Assembly: GCF_000421225.1 (NCBI RefSeq)
Contig: NZ_ATWL01000003.1
Span: forward strand, 328,951 to 392,950
Direction: 5' to 3'
DNA length: 64,000 bases
DNA from: Ruania albidiflava DSM 18029
GTDB taxonomy: Bacteria; Actinomycetota; Actinomycetes; Actinomycetales; Beutenbergiaceae
The position numbers and the translations under genes are program-made. Under the pieces are notes generated by a model. That model did not search any database and was not told where the DNA came from. It worked only from the letters and a program-made list of their open reading frames with translations. This document shows positions 13,662-22,920 of this stretch, one piece after another (positions within the stretch are counted from its first letter, which is position 1; the number at the start of each line of letters is the position of its first letter).

Positions 13662-14207
13662 ATGGGCCAAGGCACTGCGGCTGACCTGCGCAGCGCGCAG
13701 CGGGTGCTGTGCTACGGCGCCACCGGCTCCGGCAAGTCCACGACCGCCACGATGCTGGGCGAGCTGCTCGGGCTGCCGGTCGTGCTCGTCGACGAGATCT
13801 GCTGGCTCCCGGGCTGGCAGAAGCGCGATCCCGACCAGCAGCACGAGATCCTCACCGGGCTGCTCAGCGAGCCGAGCTGGGTGTTCGACTCGGTGTACTC
13901 CAGCGAGCGGGAGTACGCCCTGCAGCGAGCCGACGTGATCGTGGCCCTGGACTACCCTCGTGCGCTCTCCCTGTGGCGGCTGCTGCGCCGCACCGAGCGC
14001 CGGATCCGCACCGCGGAGCTGGTCTGCAACGGCAACATCGAGACGTGGCGCCACACGCTCGCCCGGGACTCGATCATCTGGTGGCACTTCCACAGCTGGC
14101 GCATCAAGCGGCAGCGGATGCGTGCCTGGTACGCGGACTCGGACGCGCCGCCGGTCATCCTGCTCCGCCGGCCCCGTGACCTGCGCCGCCTGGTCGCCCA
14201 GCTCTGA
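13662..14207 (+). CDS. Adenylate-kinase-like P-loop NTPase (FlaR/topology-modulation type)
   Basis: This 181-residue protein has a textbook Walker A (GATGSGKSTTAT, residues ~19-30) and the architecture of small nucleoside-kinase-like NTPases. Proteins of this group are often annotated as DNA topology modulation protein FlaR, but the substrate is generally unknown. Other seen elements are DEICWLPGWQKRD after the first strand, a hydrophobic strand (VIVALDYPRALSLWRLLRRT) and an Arg/Trp-rich C-terminal half. GGGGAAGG upstream supports the ATG. It stands alone after the rpoC terminator. The NTPase fold is likely; the cellular role is not known. Confidence 0.75.
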   Translation: MGQGTAADLRSAQRVLCYGATGSGKSTTATMLGELLGLPVVLVDEICWLPGWQKRDPDQQHEILTGLLSEPSWVFDSVYSSEREYALQRADVIVALDYPRALSLWRLLRRTERRIRTAELVCNGNIETWRHTLARDSIIWWHFHSWRIKRQRMRAWYADSDAPPVILLRRPRDLRRLVAQL

Positions 14208-14355
14208 GTCCGCGGCTGCACCGCTGTCTCAGGTACGCGCCGCGATCTGAGGTTGTGCGCTCAGACCGCCGCGCGGACCTCAGACAGGTGCCTGCCGGGG
14301 GGAGCGGGCTCGCGCGGTCGCCGGTCGTCGGAGCAGCGGGGCGCTCAGCCGCCGG

Positions 14356-15030
14356 TCACCGGGGCGCCAGCGCACCGGTGGCGAGCAGCGCATGCTGGCG
14401 CACGCGTTCTGCGCTGAGCGGGTCGGCGGGGTCTGCGCGGGCTGCGGGGTGGGTGACCAGCTCCACCTCGCCATCGGGCAGGTCGACCAGGAGATCCGCA
14501 ACGTCGGCAGCGTCCGGCACCTCGGTGACCAGCACGTCCGGCAGCACCAGACCAGCTGCGTCGGCTGCCGCCACCGCGCGGGCATGCAGCGCTGCTTCCG
14601 TCGAGGTCAGACCATCGGGCGCGCGCCGCGGAAGGCGCAGCCGCAGCCGGTAGCGGGCCGCCACCTCGATCGACTCTGCGAGCACCCCGCCGGCCCGGAC
14701 CGCTTCCGGGCCCAGTCCGTAGAGCGCCGACGTGTGCAGGTCCAGGTGCGCGGGGCAGTGGCCTGCGGTGATCATCGCTTCCACCTGCGCCGCGATCCGT
14801 GCCGTGACCTGGTCGCTGGTGGCGCCGACCAGCTCGGCTGCGGTGAGCTGTACGTGCACCCCCAGCGGCACCAGGTCCGCCAGCGCGGCCATCGCCATGC
14901 TCGCCCCGGGAGCACCGACGAGAACGGACGCCGCGGACAGGTGACCCGCCCGGGCCAGCTGGGTCACGCCGTCGTCGATGGCAGCGGACTGGCCGACATC
15001 GTCGGCCACCACGCGCAGCGAGCCGGTCAC
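14356..15030 (-). CDS. YdjC/ChbG-like carbohydrate deacetylase
   Basis: This 224-residue protein resembles the YdjC family, metal-dependent deacetylases that remove N-acetyl groups from chito-oligosaccharides. Seen motifs are the N-terminal VVADDVGQSAAIDDGV (metal-binding ADD), SAASVLVGAPGASMA, GVHVQLTA and HLDLHTSALYGLGPEA in place of the usual HIDSHHHVH-type motif. Family members are often 230-290 residues, so it is short and somewhat divergent. Its GTG start overlaps the stop of the upstream transporter (GTGA), so the two are translationally coupled. A role in processing an imported acetylated sugar is inferred. Confidence 0.68.
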   Translation of the reverse strand: MTGSLRVVADDVGQSAAIDDGVTQLARAGHLSAASVLVGAPGASMAMAALADLVPLGVHVQLTAAELVGATSDQVTARIAAQVEAMITAGHCPAHLDLHTSALYGLGPEAVRAGGVLAESIEVAARYRLRLRLPRRAPDGLTSTEAALHARAVAAADAAGLVLPDVLVTEVPDAADVADLLVDLPDGEVELVTHPAARADPADPLSAERVRQHALLATGALAPR

Positions 15031-16508
15031 GGTGCGCTGTCGGCGGAGCCGGGTTCACCCGTGGGGTGCGACTCACCGGAGGGCAGCGAATCTGAGGTAC
15101 CCGGTGCGGACTGAGGCTCTCCGAACTCGCCTCCGGCCGCGTCCGTGACCTCCGATGCAGACGGGGCCGAGTCAGCCCCGCTCCCCGCGCGCCCCTGCTC
15201 CACCACCCGCCGGTCGAACCGTACGAAGAGGCTCAGCAGCGCGGCCAGGGCCACCAGCACCGCCGGGAACACCGAGATGAGGAACCGAGCCGCCTGGTCC
15301 GGCGCCGACCCCGGGTTGTCCCCGCTGTCGAACCCGAACAGCCACCAGACCGCCAGGAACGCCAGCGACTTGATCCACGCGTTCAGCCGGTTGAAGAACC
15401 CGAACGCGGCCAGGAACATCCCCTCCCGACGGTTGCCGGTGCGCGCTGCGTCCTCGTCCAGCAGCCGGGCGACGATCAGGTCGTTGGTGGCCATCACCCC
15501 GCTGTAGCCCAGCCCGACCAGCGCCCCGATGCCGATCGCGGACAGCAGCCCGGTCGCCGCCGACATCAGCGCCAGTGCACCGGCGAGCACCACCAGGGCC
15601 ATCCGCCACATCCGCTCCGGTCCGTGCCGGCGCACCAGCCTGGTCCACAGCAGCAGGCACGCGGCGCTGATCCCGATCACCGAGGCGAGCAGGTAGCTGG
15701 CGTTGCCGCTGGGGAGCCCGAGGGTGTAGTCCACGAAGAACGGGACCGCTGCGATCACCAGCGCCATCCCGGCTGAGTACGCACCGCCGGCCAGCGCGAT
15801 CAGCCAGAACTTGCGCTGGGAGAAGATCGTCCGCACCGTGTCCCACAGCCGCGGCGGCGCCGACGCCCAGGCGGCCGGATCCTCCCGGGCGCCGGTGGCG
15901 CAGACGATGATCACCGTCACGGCGACCACGGCGAGGATCATCGCGGTGGCGGAGTAGCCGATCTTGTCCGCGACCATCGGCACCATCGCCACCGACAGGA
16001 TCATCGCCACCAGCTGGAAACCCTGCCGCATCGAGTTCGCCACCGCCCGGCGGTTCTCGACCGGGAACAGCTCGGGCAGCAGCGCCCCGTAGTTGGCGTT
16101 CACCAAGGAGTCGGTGGTCCCGGTGAGCACCACGAACAGCGCGAACCAGGCCACCAGGGTCCAGCCGTCCAGGTCCGGCGGGGTGAAGAACAGCACGAAC
16201 GACAGGCCCAGCACCGGGGCGCCGACGATCATCCACGGCCGGCGGCGGCCCCACCGGGTGCGAGTCCGGTCGGACAGGTACCCGTAGACCGGGTTGTCCA
16301 CTGCGTCGATCACCGCGTAGACCGCCAGCACCGCCGCATAGGCACGCGTGGACATACCCAGGTCGTTGATGTAGAAGTAGGCCATGAACGCCAGGAACAT
16401 GTTGATCGGCAACGAGGTGCCGAACATGCCGACGGCGTAGCGTGCCGGGGCAGTAGGCCGCACCGGGACGGGCCGCAGCCCGCTGTGCGCGTCGGTGCTT
16501 GTACCCAC
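15027..16508 (-). CDS. GPH-family (MFS) sugar:cation symporter
   Basis: This is a twelve-helix transporter of the glycoside-pentoside-hexuronide type. Characteristic features are the first helix with FGTSLPINMF and FYINDLG, DAVDNPVYGYLSDRTRTRWGRRRPW in the loop 2-3 region, and a central loop around DTVRTIFSQRKFW. The open frame extends far upstream, but only from about the GTG at 16508 does the sequence look like the family, giving 493 residues. The last ~45 residues are a Ser/Glu/Gly-rich cytoplasmic tail, which is unusual. It precedes and overlaps the YdjC-like deacetylase gene. The sugar is not predictable. Confidence 0.85.
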   Translation of the reverse strand: MGTSTDAHSGLRPVPVRPTAPARYAVGMFGTSLPINMFLAFMAYFYINDLGMSTRAYAAVLAVYAVIDAVDNPVYGYLSDRTRTRWGRRRPWMIVGAPVLGLSFVLFFTPPDLDGWTLVAWFALFVVLTGTTDSLVNANYGALLPELFPVENRRAVANSMRQGFQLVAMILSVAMVPMVADKIGYSATAMILAVVAVTVIIVCATGAREDPAAWASAPPRLWDTVRTIFSQRKFWLIALAGGAYSAGMALVIAAVPFFVDYTLGLPSGNASYLLASVIGISAACLLLWTRLVRRHGPERMWRMALVVLAGALALMSAATGLLSAIGIGALVGLGYSGVMATNDLIVARLLDEDAARTGNRREGMFLAAFGFFNRLNAWIKSLAFLAVWWLFGFDSGDNPGSAPDQAARFLISVFPAVLVALAALLSLFVRFDRRVVEQGRAGSGADSAPSASEVTDAAGGEFGEPQSAPGTSDSLPSGESHPTGEPGSADSAP

Positions 16509-16652
16509 GCTGCCACTGTGCCACGCTGGGCACCGGATGTGGCGGGAATCGCCACATCCGCCGGTGTTCCCGCTGTGTTGCCGTGCGACCAGGTGCACTC
16601 TCGGGCCGAGGCAGGGCACGCCGGACGTGGTCGGGACCACACCGCTGCTGCT

Positions 16653-16682
16653 TTGACGCCGTTGCCGCGCCCGGAGTACTCT
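16653..16682 (+). promoter_or_regulatory. Sigma-A-type promoter for the str operon
   Basis: A -35 TTGACG (16653-16658), an 18-bp spacer and a -10 TACTCT (16677-16682) point at rpsL and leave a leader of about 260 nt. Confidence 0.68.
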
Positions 16683-16827
16683 GGTCGGCAGTGCCCGCTC
16701 TGTCGGGCTCTCGCGTGCGCGCACACCGGTTCCGTTCTCGGACTCCCGGCAGGGCGTGTGGTGGGTCTCCACCGACTGGGCGCGAGCACGACCTCCACTG
16801 ATCTCAGTTCGGTCGTGCGGCGAGCCC

Positions 16828-16859
16828 AGAAGGCGACGACACGCCCGAGCGCGGGGGTC
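16828..16859 (+). promoter_or_regulatory. Conserved leader block shared with rpsJ
   Basis: AGAAGG, three variable bases, then a 23-nt block with core CACGCCCGAGCGCGGGGG lies 93 nt before rpsL. The same arrangement, with the same 3-nt spacer, occurs upstream of rpsJ at 21859-21890. GAC/GTC and CCC/GGG arms allow a short hairpin. I infer a shared regulatory or ribosome-related leader element. Confidence 0.55.
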
Positions 16860-16951
16860 CTCTCGGGGTGGATCTGAGCCGGTCTGAGCGCCGGAACCAA
16901 CCGATCGGTCCCCGATCACCAGAGCAGTCAAACGTTCGAGACGGAGAAGTA

Positions 16952-17326
16952 GTGCCCACCATCCAGCAGCTGGTCCGCAAGGGCCGCAGCGCCCGCGTCG
17001 GCCAGACCAAGACGCCGGCGCTGAAAGGCAGCCCGCAGCGTCGGGGCGTCTGCACCCGCGTGTACACCACCACCCCGAAGAAGCCGAACTCCGCGCTCCG
17101 CAAGGTCGCGCGTGTGAAGCTCTCCAACGGCATCGAGGTCACCGCCTACATCCCCGGCGTGGGCCACAACCTGCAGGAGCACTCCATCGTGCTCGTGCGC
17201 GGTGGTCGTGTGAAGGACCTGCCCGGTGTGCGCTACAAGATCGTCCGTGGCGCCCTGGACACCCAGGGTGTGCGCGGTCGTCAGCAGGCCCGGAGCCGTT
17301 ACGGCGCGAAGAAGGAGAAGAAGTAA
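16952..17326 (+). CDS. rpsL: 30S ribosomal protein S12
   Basis: S12 (uS12) sits at the decoding centre and controls accuracy. It has 124 residues, the usual length. The GTG start gives [11 protein letters not shown]. The streptomycin-related regions [13 protein letters not shown] and [13 protein letters not shown] keep the lysines whose substitution confers resistance, so a sensitive allele is predicted. Its TAA stop overlaps the rpsG ATG by one base, coupling the two. It is the first gene of the str operon. Confidence 0.99.
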   Translation: MPTIQQLVRKGRSARVGQTKTPALKGSPQRRGVCTRVYTTTPKKPNSALRKVARVKLSNGIEVTAYIPGVGHNLQEHSIVLVRGGRVKDLPGVRYKIVRGALDTQGVRGRQQARSRYGAKKEKK

Positions 17327-17796
17327 TGCCTCGTAAGGGCCCGGCCCCGAAGCGGCCACTGTCCCCGGATCCGGTCTACGGGTCGGCCACGGTGACCCAG
17401 CTGGTCAACCGCGTGCTGGTGGACGGCAAGAAGTCCACGGCCCAGCGGATCGTCTACGGCGCCCTGGACGGGGTGCGGGAGAAGACCCAGTCCGACCCCG
17501 CCGTCGTGCTCAAGCGCGCCCTGGAGAACGTGCGCCCCACGCTCGAGGTGCGCTCCCGCCGTGTGGGTGGCGCCACCTACCAGGTCCCGGTCGAGGTGCG
17601 TACCTCCCGGCAGACCACCCTCGCGCTGCGCTGGCTCGTGGACTACGCCCGGGTCCGCCGCGAGAAGTCCATGACCGAGCGCCTGATGAACGAGATCCTG
17701 GACGCCTCCAACGGCCTCGGCGCCGCAGTGAAGCGCCGTGAGGACACGCACAAGATGGCCGAGTCCAACAGGGCGTTCGCGCACTACCGCTGGTAG
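17326..17796 (+). CDS. rpsG: 30S ribosomal protein S7
   Basis: S7 (uS7) nucleates assembly of the 30S head and contacts the E-site tRNA. The 156 residues are standard ([19 protein letters not shown], then [15 protein letters not shown] and [11 protein letters not shown]). The start overlaps rpsL by one base. In other bacteria S7 is the autoregulator of the str operon. fusA follows after 72 bp. Confidence 0.99.
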   Translation: MPRKGPAPKRPLSPDPVYGSATVTQLVNRVLVDGKKSTAQRIVYGALDGVREKTQSDPAVVLKRALENVRPTLEVRSRRVGGATYQVPVEVRTSRQTTLALRWLVDYARVRREKSMTERLMNEILDASNGLGAAVKRREDTHKMAESNRAFAHYRW

Positions 17797-17868
17797 GCCA
17801 GGAGCGCGTCGACCGGCGCGCCCGCCCCAGCACCGACCTCGCTCGAGACGACATAGAAGAGAGCAACT

Positions 17869-19983
17869 GTGGCACAGGACGTGCTGACTGACCTGACCAA
17901 GGTCCGCAACATCGGCATCATGGCGCACATCGACGCCGGGAAGACCACCACGACCGAGCGGATCCTGTTCTACACCGGCGTGAACTACAAGCTCGGTGAG
18001 ACCCACGACGGTGCCTCGACCACCGACTGGATGGAGCAGGAGAAGGAACGCGGCATCACCATCACCTCCGCCGCGGTGACCTGCTTCTGGGACAACAACC
18101 AGATCAACATCATCGACACCCCGGGGCACGTGGACTTCACCGTCGAGGTGGAGCGCTCCCTGCGCGTGCTCGACGGTGCGGTCGCAGTCTTCGACGGCAA
18201 GGAGGGCGTGGAGCCCCAGTCGGAGACGGTCTGGCGGCAGGCGGACAAGTACAACGTGCCGCGCATCTGCTTCGTCAACAAGATGGACAAGCTCGGTGCG
18301 GACTTCTACCACACCGTGGACACCATCGTCTCCCGCCTCAGCGCCACCCCGCTGGTGATGCAGCTACCGATCGGTGCTGAGTCCGACTTCATCGGCGTGG
18401 TCGACCTGATCACGATGAAGGCGATGGTCTGGCCTGGTGACGCCAAGGGTGATGTGAGCCTCGGCGCCGCCTACGAGACCCGGGAGATCCCCGAGGACCT
18501 GCAGGCCAAGGCCGAGGAGTACCGCGCCAAGCTCGTCGAGCAGGCCGCCGAGGCCACCGAAGAGCTGATGGAGAAGTACCTCGAGGGCGAAGAGCTCACC
18601 GAGGAGGAGATCCGTGCCGGCGTGCGCGAGCTGACCATCACCTCCCAGGCCTACCCGGTGTTCTGCGGGTCGGCGTTCAAGAACCGTGGTGTGCAGCCGA
18701 TGCTGGACGCCGTGGTCGACTACCTGCCCTCCCCGATGGACGTGCCGGCGATGCTCGGCCACGTCCCCGGCAAGGAGGACGAGGAGATCACCCGGCACGC
18801 GGGCGAGGACGACCCGTTCTCCGCACTCGCGTTCAAGATCGCCACGCACCCGTTCTTCGGCACGCTCACCTTCATCCGCGTCTACTCCGGTACCGCCAAG
18901 CCCGGCACCCAGGTGCTGAACGCGACCAAGGGCAAGCGTGAGCGCATCGGGAAGCTTTTCCAGATGCACGCCAACAAGGAGAACCCGGTCGAGGAGCTGC
19001 ACGCCGGGCACATCTACGCCGTCATCGGTCTGAAGGACACCACCACCGGTGACACGCTGTGTGCGATGGACTCTCCGGTGGTGCTGGAGTCGATGAGCTT
19101 CCCGGAGCCGGTGATCTTCGTGGCCATCGAGCCGAAGACCAAGGGCGACCAGGACAAGCTCTCCGCCGCCATCCAGAAGCTCGTCGCCGAGGACCCGACC
19201 TTCACCGTCTCGCTGAACGAGGAGACCGGCCAGACCGAGATCGGCGGCATGGGCGAGCTGCACCTGGACGTGTTCGTGGACCGGATGCGCCGCGAGTTCA
19301 AGGTCGAGGCCAACGTCGGCAAGCCGCAGGTGGCCTACCGCGAGACGATCCGCCGCACGGTGGAGAAGCTCGACTACACCCACAAGAAGCAGACCGGTGG
19401 CTCCGGGCAGTTCGCGAAGGTGCAGATGACCTTCGAACCGCTGGAGGCCTCCGCCGGCGAGATGTACGAGTTCGAGAACAAGGTCACCGGTGGCCGTATC
19501 CCGCGCGAGTACATCCCCAGCGTGGATGCCGGTGTGCAGGACGCGATGACCGGCGGCACGCTCGCCGGGTACCCGCTCGTGGGCATCAAGGCCACGCTCC
19601 TGGACGGCGCCTACCACGACGTCGACTCCTCGGAGATGGCCTTCAAGATCGCTGGTTCGATGGCTCTGAAGGAAGGCGTCAAGCGCGCCGACCCGGTGCT
19701 GCTCGAGCCGGTCATGGACGTCGAGGTGCGTACCCCGGAGGAGTACATGGGGGAAGTGATCGGCGACCTGAACTCCCGGCGTGGACAAATCCAGTCGATG
19801 GAGGACGCCAGCGGTGTTAAGGTAGTTCGCGCCTTGGTGCCGCTGACCGAGATGTTCGGTTACATCGGTGACCTGCGTTCCAAGACGCAGGGACGCGCGG
19901 TGTACTCGATGCAGTTCAGCAACTACGCCGAGGTTCCTCGGAACGTTGCTGAGGAGATCATCAAGAAGACCCGGGGCGAGTAG
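17869..19983 (+). CDS. fusA: Elongation factor G
   Basis: EF-G is the GTPase that drives translocation and, with RRF, ribosome recycling. The 704 residues include G1 [15 protein letters not shown], switch [13 protein letters not shown]3 [21 protein letters not shown] and G4 NKMDK. They are followed by the translation-factor and domain IV-V regions ([26 protein letters not shown]). The GTG start is behind GAAGAGAG. It is the only EF-G in the window and lies in the canonical position before tuf. Confidence 0.99.
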   Translation: MAQDVLTDLTKVRNIGIMAHIDAGKTTTTERILFYTGVNYKLGETHDGASTTDWMEQEKERGITITSAAVTCFWDNNQINIIDTPGHVDFTVEVERSLRVLDGAVAVFDGKEGVEPQSETVWRQADKYNVPRICFVNKMDKLGADFYHTVDTIVSRLSATPLVMQLPIGAESDFIGVVDLITMKAMVWPGDAKGDVSLGAAYETREIPEDLQAKAEEYRAKLVEQAAEATEELMEKYLEGEELTEEEIRAGVRELTITSQAYPVFCGSAFKNRGVQPMLDAVVDYLPSPMDVPAMLGHVPGKEDEEITRHAGEDDPFSALAFKIATHPFFGTLTFIRVYSGTAKPGTQVLNATKGKRERIGKLFQMHANKENPVEELHAGHIYAVIGLKDTTTGDTLCAMDSPVVLESMSFPEPVIFVAIEPKTKGDQDKLSAAIQKLVAEDPTFTVSLNEETGQTEIGGMGELHLDVFVDRMRREFKVEANVGKPQVAYRETIRRTVEKLDYTHKKQTGGSGQFAKVQMTFEPLEASAGEMYEFENKVTGGRIPREYIPSVDAGVQDAMTGGTLAGYPLVGIKATLLDGAYHDVDSSEMAFKIAGSMALKEGVKRADPVLLEPVMDVEVRTPEEYMGEVIGDLNSRRGQIQSMEDASGVKVVRALVPLTEMFGYIGDLRSKTQGRAVYSMQFSNYAEVPRNVAEEIIKKTRGE

Positions 19984-20103
19984 TCCCACAGGTCGACCAC
20001 TATCATCACCAAACAACCGACCCGTAGGACGCGTACGCCCCCGTGGTGACACCAGTCGCCGCAGCAGCTGCGCACAACTACCCGAGTTCCAGGAGGAACA
20101 CCA

Positions 20104-21294
20104 GTGGCGAAGGCCAAGTTCGAGCGGACCAAGCCGCACCTCAACATCGGCACGATCGGTCACGTCGACCACGGTAAGACGACGCTGACCGCGGCGATCT
20201 CCAAGGTGCTGGCGGACAAGTACCCGGACGTGAACACCGCATCCGCCTACGACGCGATCGACAACGCGCCGGAGGAGAAGCAGCGCGGTATCACGATCAA
20301 CGTCTCCCACCAGGAGTACCAGACGGAGAAGCGCCACTACGCGCACGTCGACGCCCCGGGTCACGCTGACTACATCAAGAACATGATCACCGGTGCCGCC
20401 CAGATGGACGGTGCGATCCTCGTGGTCGCCGCGACCGATGGTCCGATGGCCCAGACCCGTGAGCACGTGCTGCTCGCCCGCCAGGTCGGCGTGCCGTACC
20501 TGCTGGTGGCGCTGAACAAGTCCGACATGGTCGACGACGAGGAGATCCTCGAGCTCGTCGAGATGGAGGTCCGTGAGCTGCTCTCCAGCCAGGACTTCCC
20601 CGGCGACGACGTGCCGGTGATCCGCGTGTCCGCGCTGAAGGCGCTCGAAGGCGACCCGCAGTGGGTGAAGTCCATCGAGGACCTCATGGACGCCGTGGAC
20701 GAGAACGTGCCGGACCCGGTGCGCGACATCGACAAGCCGTTCCTGATGCCGATCGAGGACGTCTTCACCATCACCGGCCGCGGCACCGTGGTCACCGGTC
20801 GGGTGGAGCGCGGTCAGCTGAAGGTGAACGAGGAGGTCGAGATCGTCGGCATCCGTCCGTCGCAGAAGACCACCATCACCGGCATCGAGATGTTCCGCAA
20901 GCTGCTGGACACTGCGGACGCTGGTGAGAACGTGGGTCTGCTGCTGCGCGGCACCAAGCGCGAGGACGTGGAGCGTGGCCAGGTCGTGGTCAAGCCCGGC
21001 TCGATCACCCCGCACACCAACTTCGAGGCGCAGGTCTACATCCTGGCCAAGGACGAGGGCGGCCGGCACAACCCGTTCTACTCGAACTACCGTCCGCAGT
21101 TCTACTTCCGCACCACCGACGTCACCGGTGTCATCACCCTGCCCGAGGGCACCGAGATGGTCATGCCCGGCGACAACACCGAGATGACGGTCGAGCTGAT
21201 CCAGCCGATCGCCATGGAGGAGGGCCTCGGCTTCGCCATCCGTGAGGGTGGCCGCACCGTCGGCTCCGGTCGCGTGACCAAGATCATCAAGTGA
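20104..21294 (+). CDS. tuf: Elongation factor Tu
   Basis: EF-Tu delivers aminoacyl-tRNA to the ribosome. The 396-residue protein has [42 protein letters not shown] and NKSD GTPase motifs, then domains 2 and 3 ([29 protein letters not shown]). The GTG start is preceded by AGGAGG at a good distance. It ends the str operon before a strong hairpin. Codon use is highly biased, as expected for an abundant protein. Confidence 0.99.
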   Translation: MAKAKFERTKPHLNIGTIGHVDHGKTTLTAAISKVLADKYPDVNTASAYDAIDNAPEEKQRGITINVSHQEYQTEKRHYAHVDAPGHADYIKNMITGAAQMDGAILVVAATDGPMAQTREHVLLARQVGVPYLLVALNKSDMVDDEEILELVEMEVRELLSSQDFPGDDVPVIRVSALKALEGDPQWVKSIEDLMDAVDENVPDPVRDIDKPFLMPIEDVFTITGRGTVVTGRVERGQLKVNEEVEIVGIRPSQKTTITGIEMFRKLLDTADAGENVGLLLRGTKREDVERGQVVVKPGSITPHTNFEAQVYILAKDEGGRHNPFYSNYRPQFYFRTTDVTGVITLPEGTEMVMPGDNTEMTVELIQPIAMEEGLGFAIREGGRTVGSGRVTKIIK

Positions 21295-21324
21295 TCTCCC
21301 GCCAGGGACTCCCTGGCACCTGGA

Positions 21325-21354
21325 GGGCCCGTCGAGCACGTCTCGGCGGGCCCT
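21325..21354 (+). terminator. Stem-loop terminator after tuf
   Basis: GGGCCCG pairs with CGGGCCC, with an inner GAG/CTC pairing, followed by TTCC. A smaller stem GCCAGG/CCTGGC sits just before it (21301-21317). Confidence 0.78.
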
Positions 21355-21457
21355 TCCGCGTGTCTCTGCCGGTCGCCGCAGCCTCATCCGCTGCCGCGCC
21401 ACCTGCAGTCAGCGCCGCCCGCCACCGGCCCCGCCTCGATGCGTTCGAGGTACCGCC

Positions 21458-21494
21458 GGCGGTCTGAGGTCGTCGCGGTCAGCCTCAGACCGCC
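21458..21494. repeat. Perfect inverted repeat with dispersed CCTCAGACCGCC core
   Basis: GGCGGTCTGAGG (21458-21469) and CCTCAGACCGCC (21483-21494) form a 12-bp perfect stem with a 13-nt loop. One arm recurs exactly at 4381-4392 and near-exactly at 1329-1340 and 14260-14271. It could be a terminator-like stem, a protein-binding palindrome or a small repeat family. Confidence 0.6.
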
Positions 21495-21632
21495 GTGCTG
21501 GCCTCCGATGGGGCCGATGACGGCGGGGCTTGCCCGGGTCGGTGTGCCTCGCGTGCCGGTCGCTGACGGCGGAGCACGCCCGGCGTAGATTGCGTTCAGC
21601 GGACACTGTGGTCCAGCCCACCCGGGCTCGAC

Positions 21633-21662
21633 TTGGGGAATGGGCGGCACCTGTGGCAAACT
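21633..21662 (+). promoter_or_regulatory. Possible promoter for the S10 operon
   Basis: TTGGGG (21633-21638) and CAAACT (21657-21662) are spaced by 18 bp. The match is moderate; the position, about 270 bp before rpsJ, is plausible. Confidence 0.35.
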
Positions 21663-21858
21663 GTTCAGGTTGCCTCGCCCGCGAGGTGCGTCAGTGTGTG
21701 CGTCGGTCGAGCTCTCGACCTGGACATCCGCCGACGACCGCGGCCCGGTAGCCATCCAGTGGTTCGAGACCGACTGGTCCTGTGTGGGCCTGGCGGTGAA
21801 CACACGAAAGTCATCCTCCGACCAGCACCAACCAAGGTGTCCAGCGGTGGGGTGTGTC

Positions 21859-21890
21859 AGAAGGACGCGACACGCCCGAGCGCGGGGGTC
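21859..21890 (+). promoter_or_regulatory. Conserved leader block shared with rpsL
   Basis: This is the same AGAAGG-N3-CGACACGCCC... block found before rpsL (16828-16859), identical outside the 3-nt spacer. Here it lies 40 nt before rpsJ. CGAC/GTCG and CCC/GGG can pair. S10 operon leaders are classic targets of ribosomal protein feedback, but the ligand here is unknown. Confidence 0.55.
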
Positions 21891-21929
21891 GGTCAGTAGC
21901 GGTTCGAAGAGAGAGAGTCAGACGACGCC

Positions 21930-22238
21930 ATGGCGGGACAGAAGATCCGCATCCGGCTCAAGTCCTACGACCACGAGGTCATCGACAGCTCGGCGCGCAA
22001 GATCGTCGACACGGTGAGCCGCGCTGGTGCGACGGTCGTGGGCCCGGTGCCGCTGCCAACTGAGAAGAACGTGTTCTGCGTCATCCGTTCTCCGCACAAG
22101 TACAAGGACAGCCGTGACCATTTCGAGATGCGGACGCACAAGCGGCTGATCGACATCGTCGACCCGACGCCGAAGGCCGTGGACTCGCTCATGCGCCTCG
22201 ACCTGCCGGCTGACGTCAACATCGAGATCAAGCTCTGA
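21930..22238 (+). CDS. rpsJ: 30S ribosomal protein S10
   Basis: S10 (uS10, NusE) is both a 30S head protein and a partner of NusG/NusB in antitermination. The 102 residues are standard ([18 protein letters not shown], then [35 protein letters not shown]). The ATG begins the S10 operon and rplC follows after 11 bp. The long leader upstream is the likely control region. Confidence 0.99.
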   Translation: MAGQKIRIRLKSYDHEVIDSSARKIVDTVSRAGATVVGPVPLPTEKNVFCVIRSPHKYKDSRDHFEMRTHKRLIDIVDPTPKAVDSLMRLDLPADVNIEIKL

Positions 22239-22249
22239 GGACATCAGTC

Positions 22250-22915
22250 ATGACTTCACTTCCCTCCCAGTCCGAGCGCGTCGTCAAGGCGGTCCTCGGC
22301 ACCAAGCTCGGCATGACCCAGGTGTGGGACGACGCCGGCCGCCTGGTGCCGGTCACGGTCGTGCAGGTGGGCACCAACGTCGTGACCCAGGTCCGCACGG
22401 TCGAGAAGGACGGCTACTCCGCCGTGCAGCTCGGCTTCGGTCAGATCGACCCGCGCCGCACCAGCCAGCCGCTGCGCGGCCACTTCGAGAAGGCCGGGGT
22501 CACCCCGCGCCGGCACGTGGCCGAGGTCCGTACGGCAGACGCGGCCGAGTACAACCTCGGCCAGGAGCTCACGGCGGACACCTTCGAGGCGGGCGCCACG
22601 GTCGACGTGGTCGGCACCAGCAAGGGCAAGGGCACCGCCGGTGTGATGAAGCGGCACGGCTTCGGCGGGGCCAGCGCCTCCCACGGTGCGCACCGCAACC
22701 ACCGCAAGCCGGGGTCGATCGGCGGCGCTGCGACACCCGGGCGCGTGTTCCGCGGCCAGCGGATGGCCGGCCGGATGGGCAACGCCCGACAGACCACCCA
22801 GAACCTCACGATCCACGCGGTGGACGCGGAGAAGGGCCTGCTGCTCGTCTCCGGCGCCGTCCCCGGGCCCAAGGGCGGCCTCGTCGTGGTCAAGACTGCT
22901 GCGAAGGGGGCGTGA
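22250..22915 (+). CDS. rplC: 50S ribosomal protein L3
   Basis: L3 (uL3) reaches toward the peptidyl transferase centre. The 221 residues contain [20 protein letters not shown] near the N-terminus, [19 protein letters not shown], and the [13 protein letters not shown] region before the C-terminus. The stop overlaps a possible GTG of rplD. An in-frame leader of about 10 residues precedes the conserved domain. Confidence 0.98.
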   Translation: MTSLPSQSERVVKAVLGTKLGMTQVWDDAGRLVPVTVVQVGTNVVTQVRTVEKDGYSAVQLGFGQIDPRRTSQPLRGHFEKAGVTPRRHVAEVRTADAAEYNLGQELTADTFEAGATVDVVGTSKGKGTAGVMKRHGFGGASASHGAHRNHRKPGSIGGAATPGRVFRGQRMAGRMGNARQTTQNLTIHAVDAEKGLLLVSGAVPGPKGGLVVVKTAAKGA

Positions 22916-22920
22916 AGCCG

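Larger units (their letters stand above)
16509..16951. other. Divergent intergenic region: transporter versus str operon
   Basis: These ~440 bp hold no convincing gene. On the plus side they contain the rpsL promoter (16653-16682), a leader of about 260 nt and the conserved leader block at 16828-16859. Tandem TCTGAGC units occur at 16873-16887. No clear minus-strand promoter was found for the transporter. Confidence 0.6.
21355..21929 (+). other. Long S10 operon leader region, no gene
   Basis: No real gene is seen in these ~575 bp. Features are a perfect 12-bp inverted repeat (21458-21494), a weak promoter (21633-21662) and the leader block shared with rpsL (21859-21890). Overlapping open frames on both strands have no family resemblance or consistent ribosome sites. 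Confidence 0.6.

Noticed and set aside
21384..21899. Small open frames between tuf and rpsJ
   Set aside because: There is no coding signature, and they overlap leader structures and each other on both strands.
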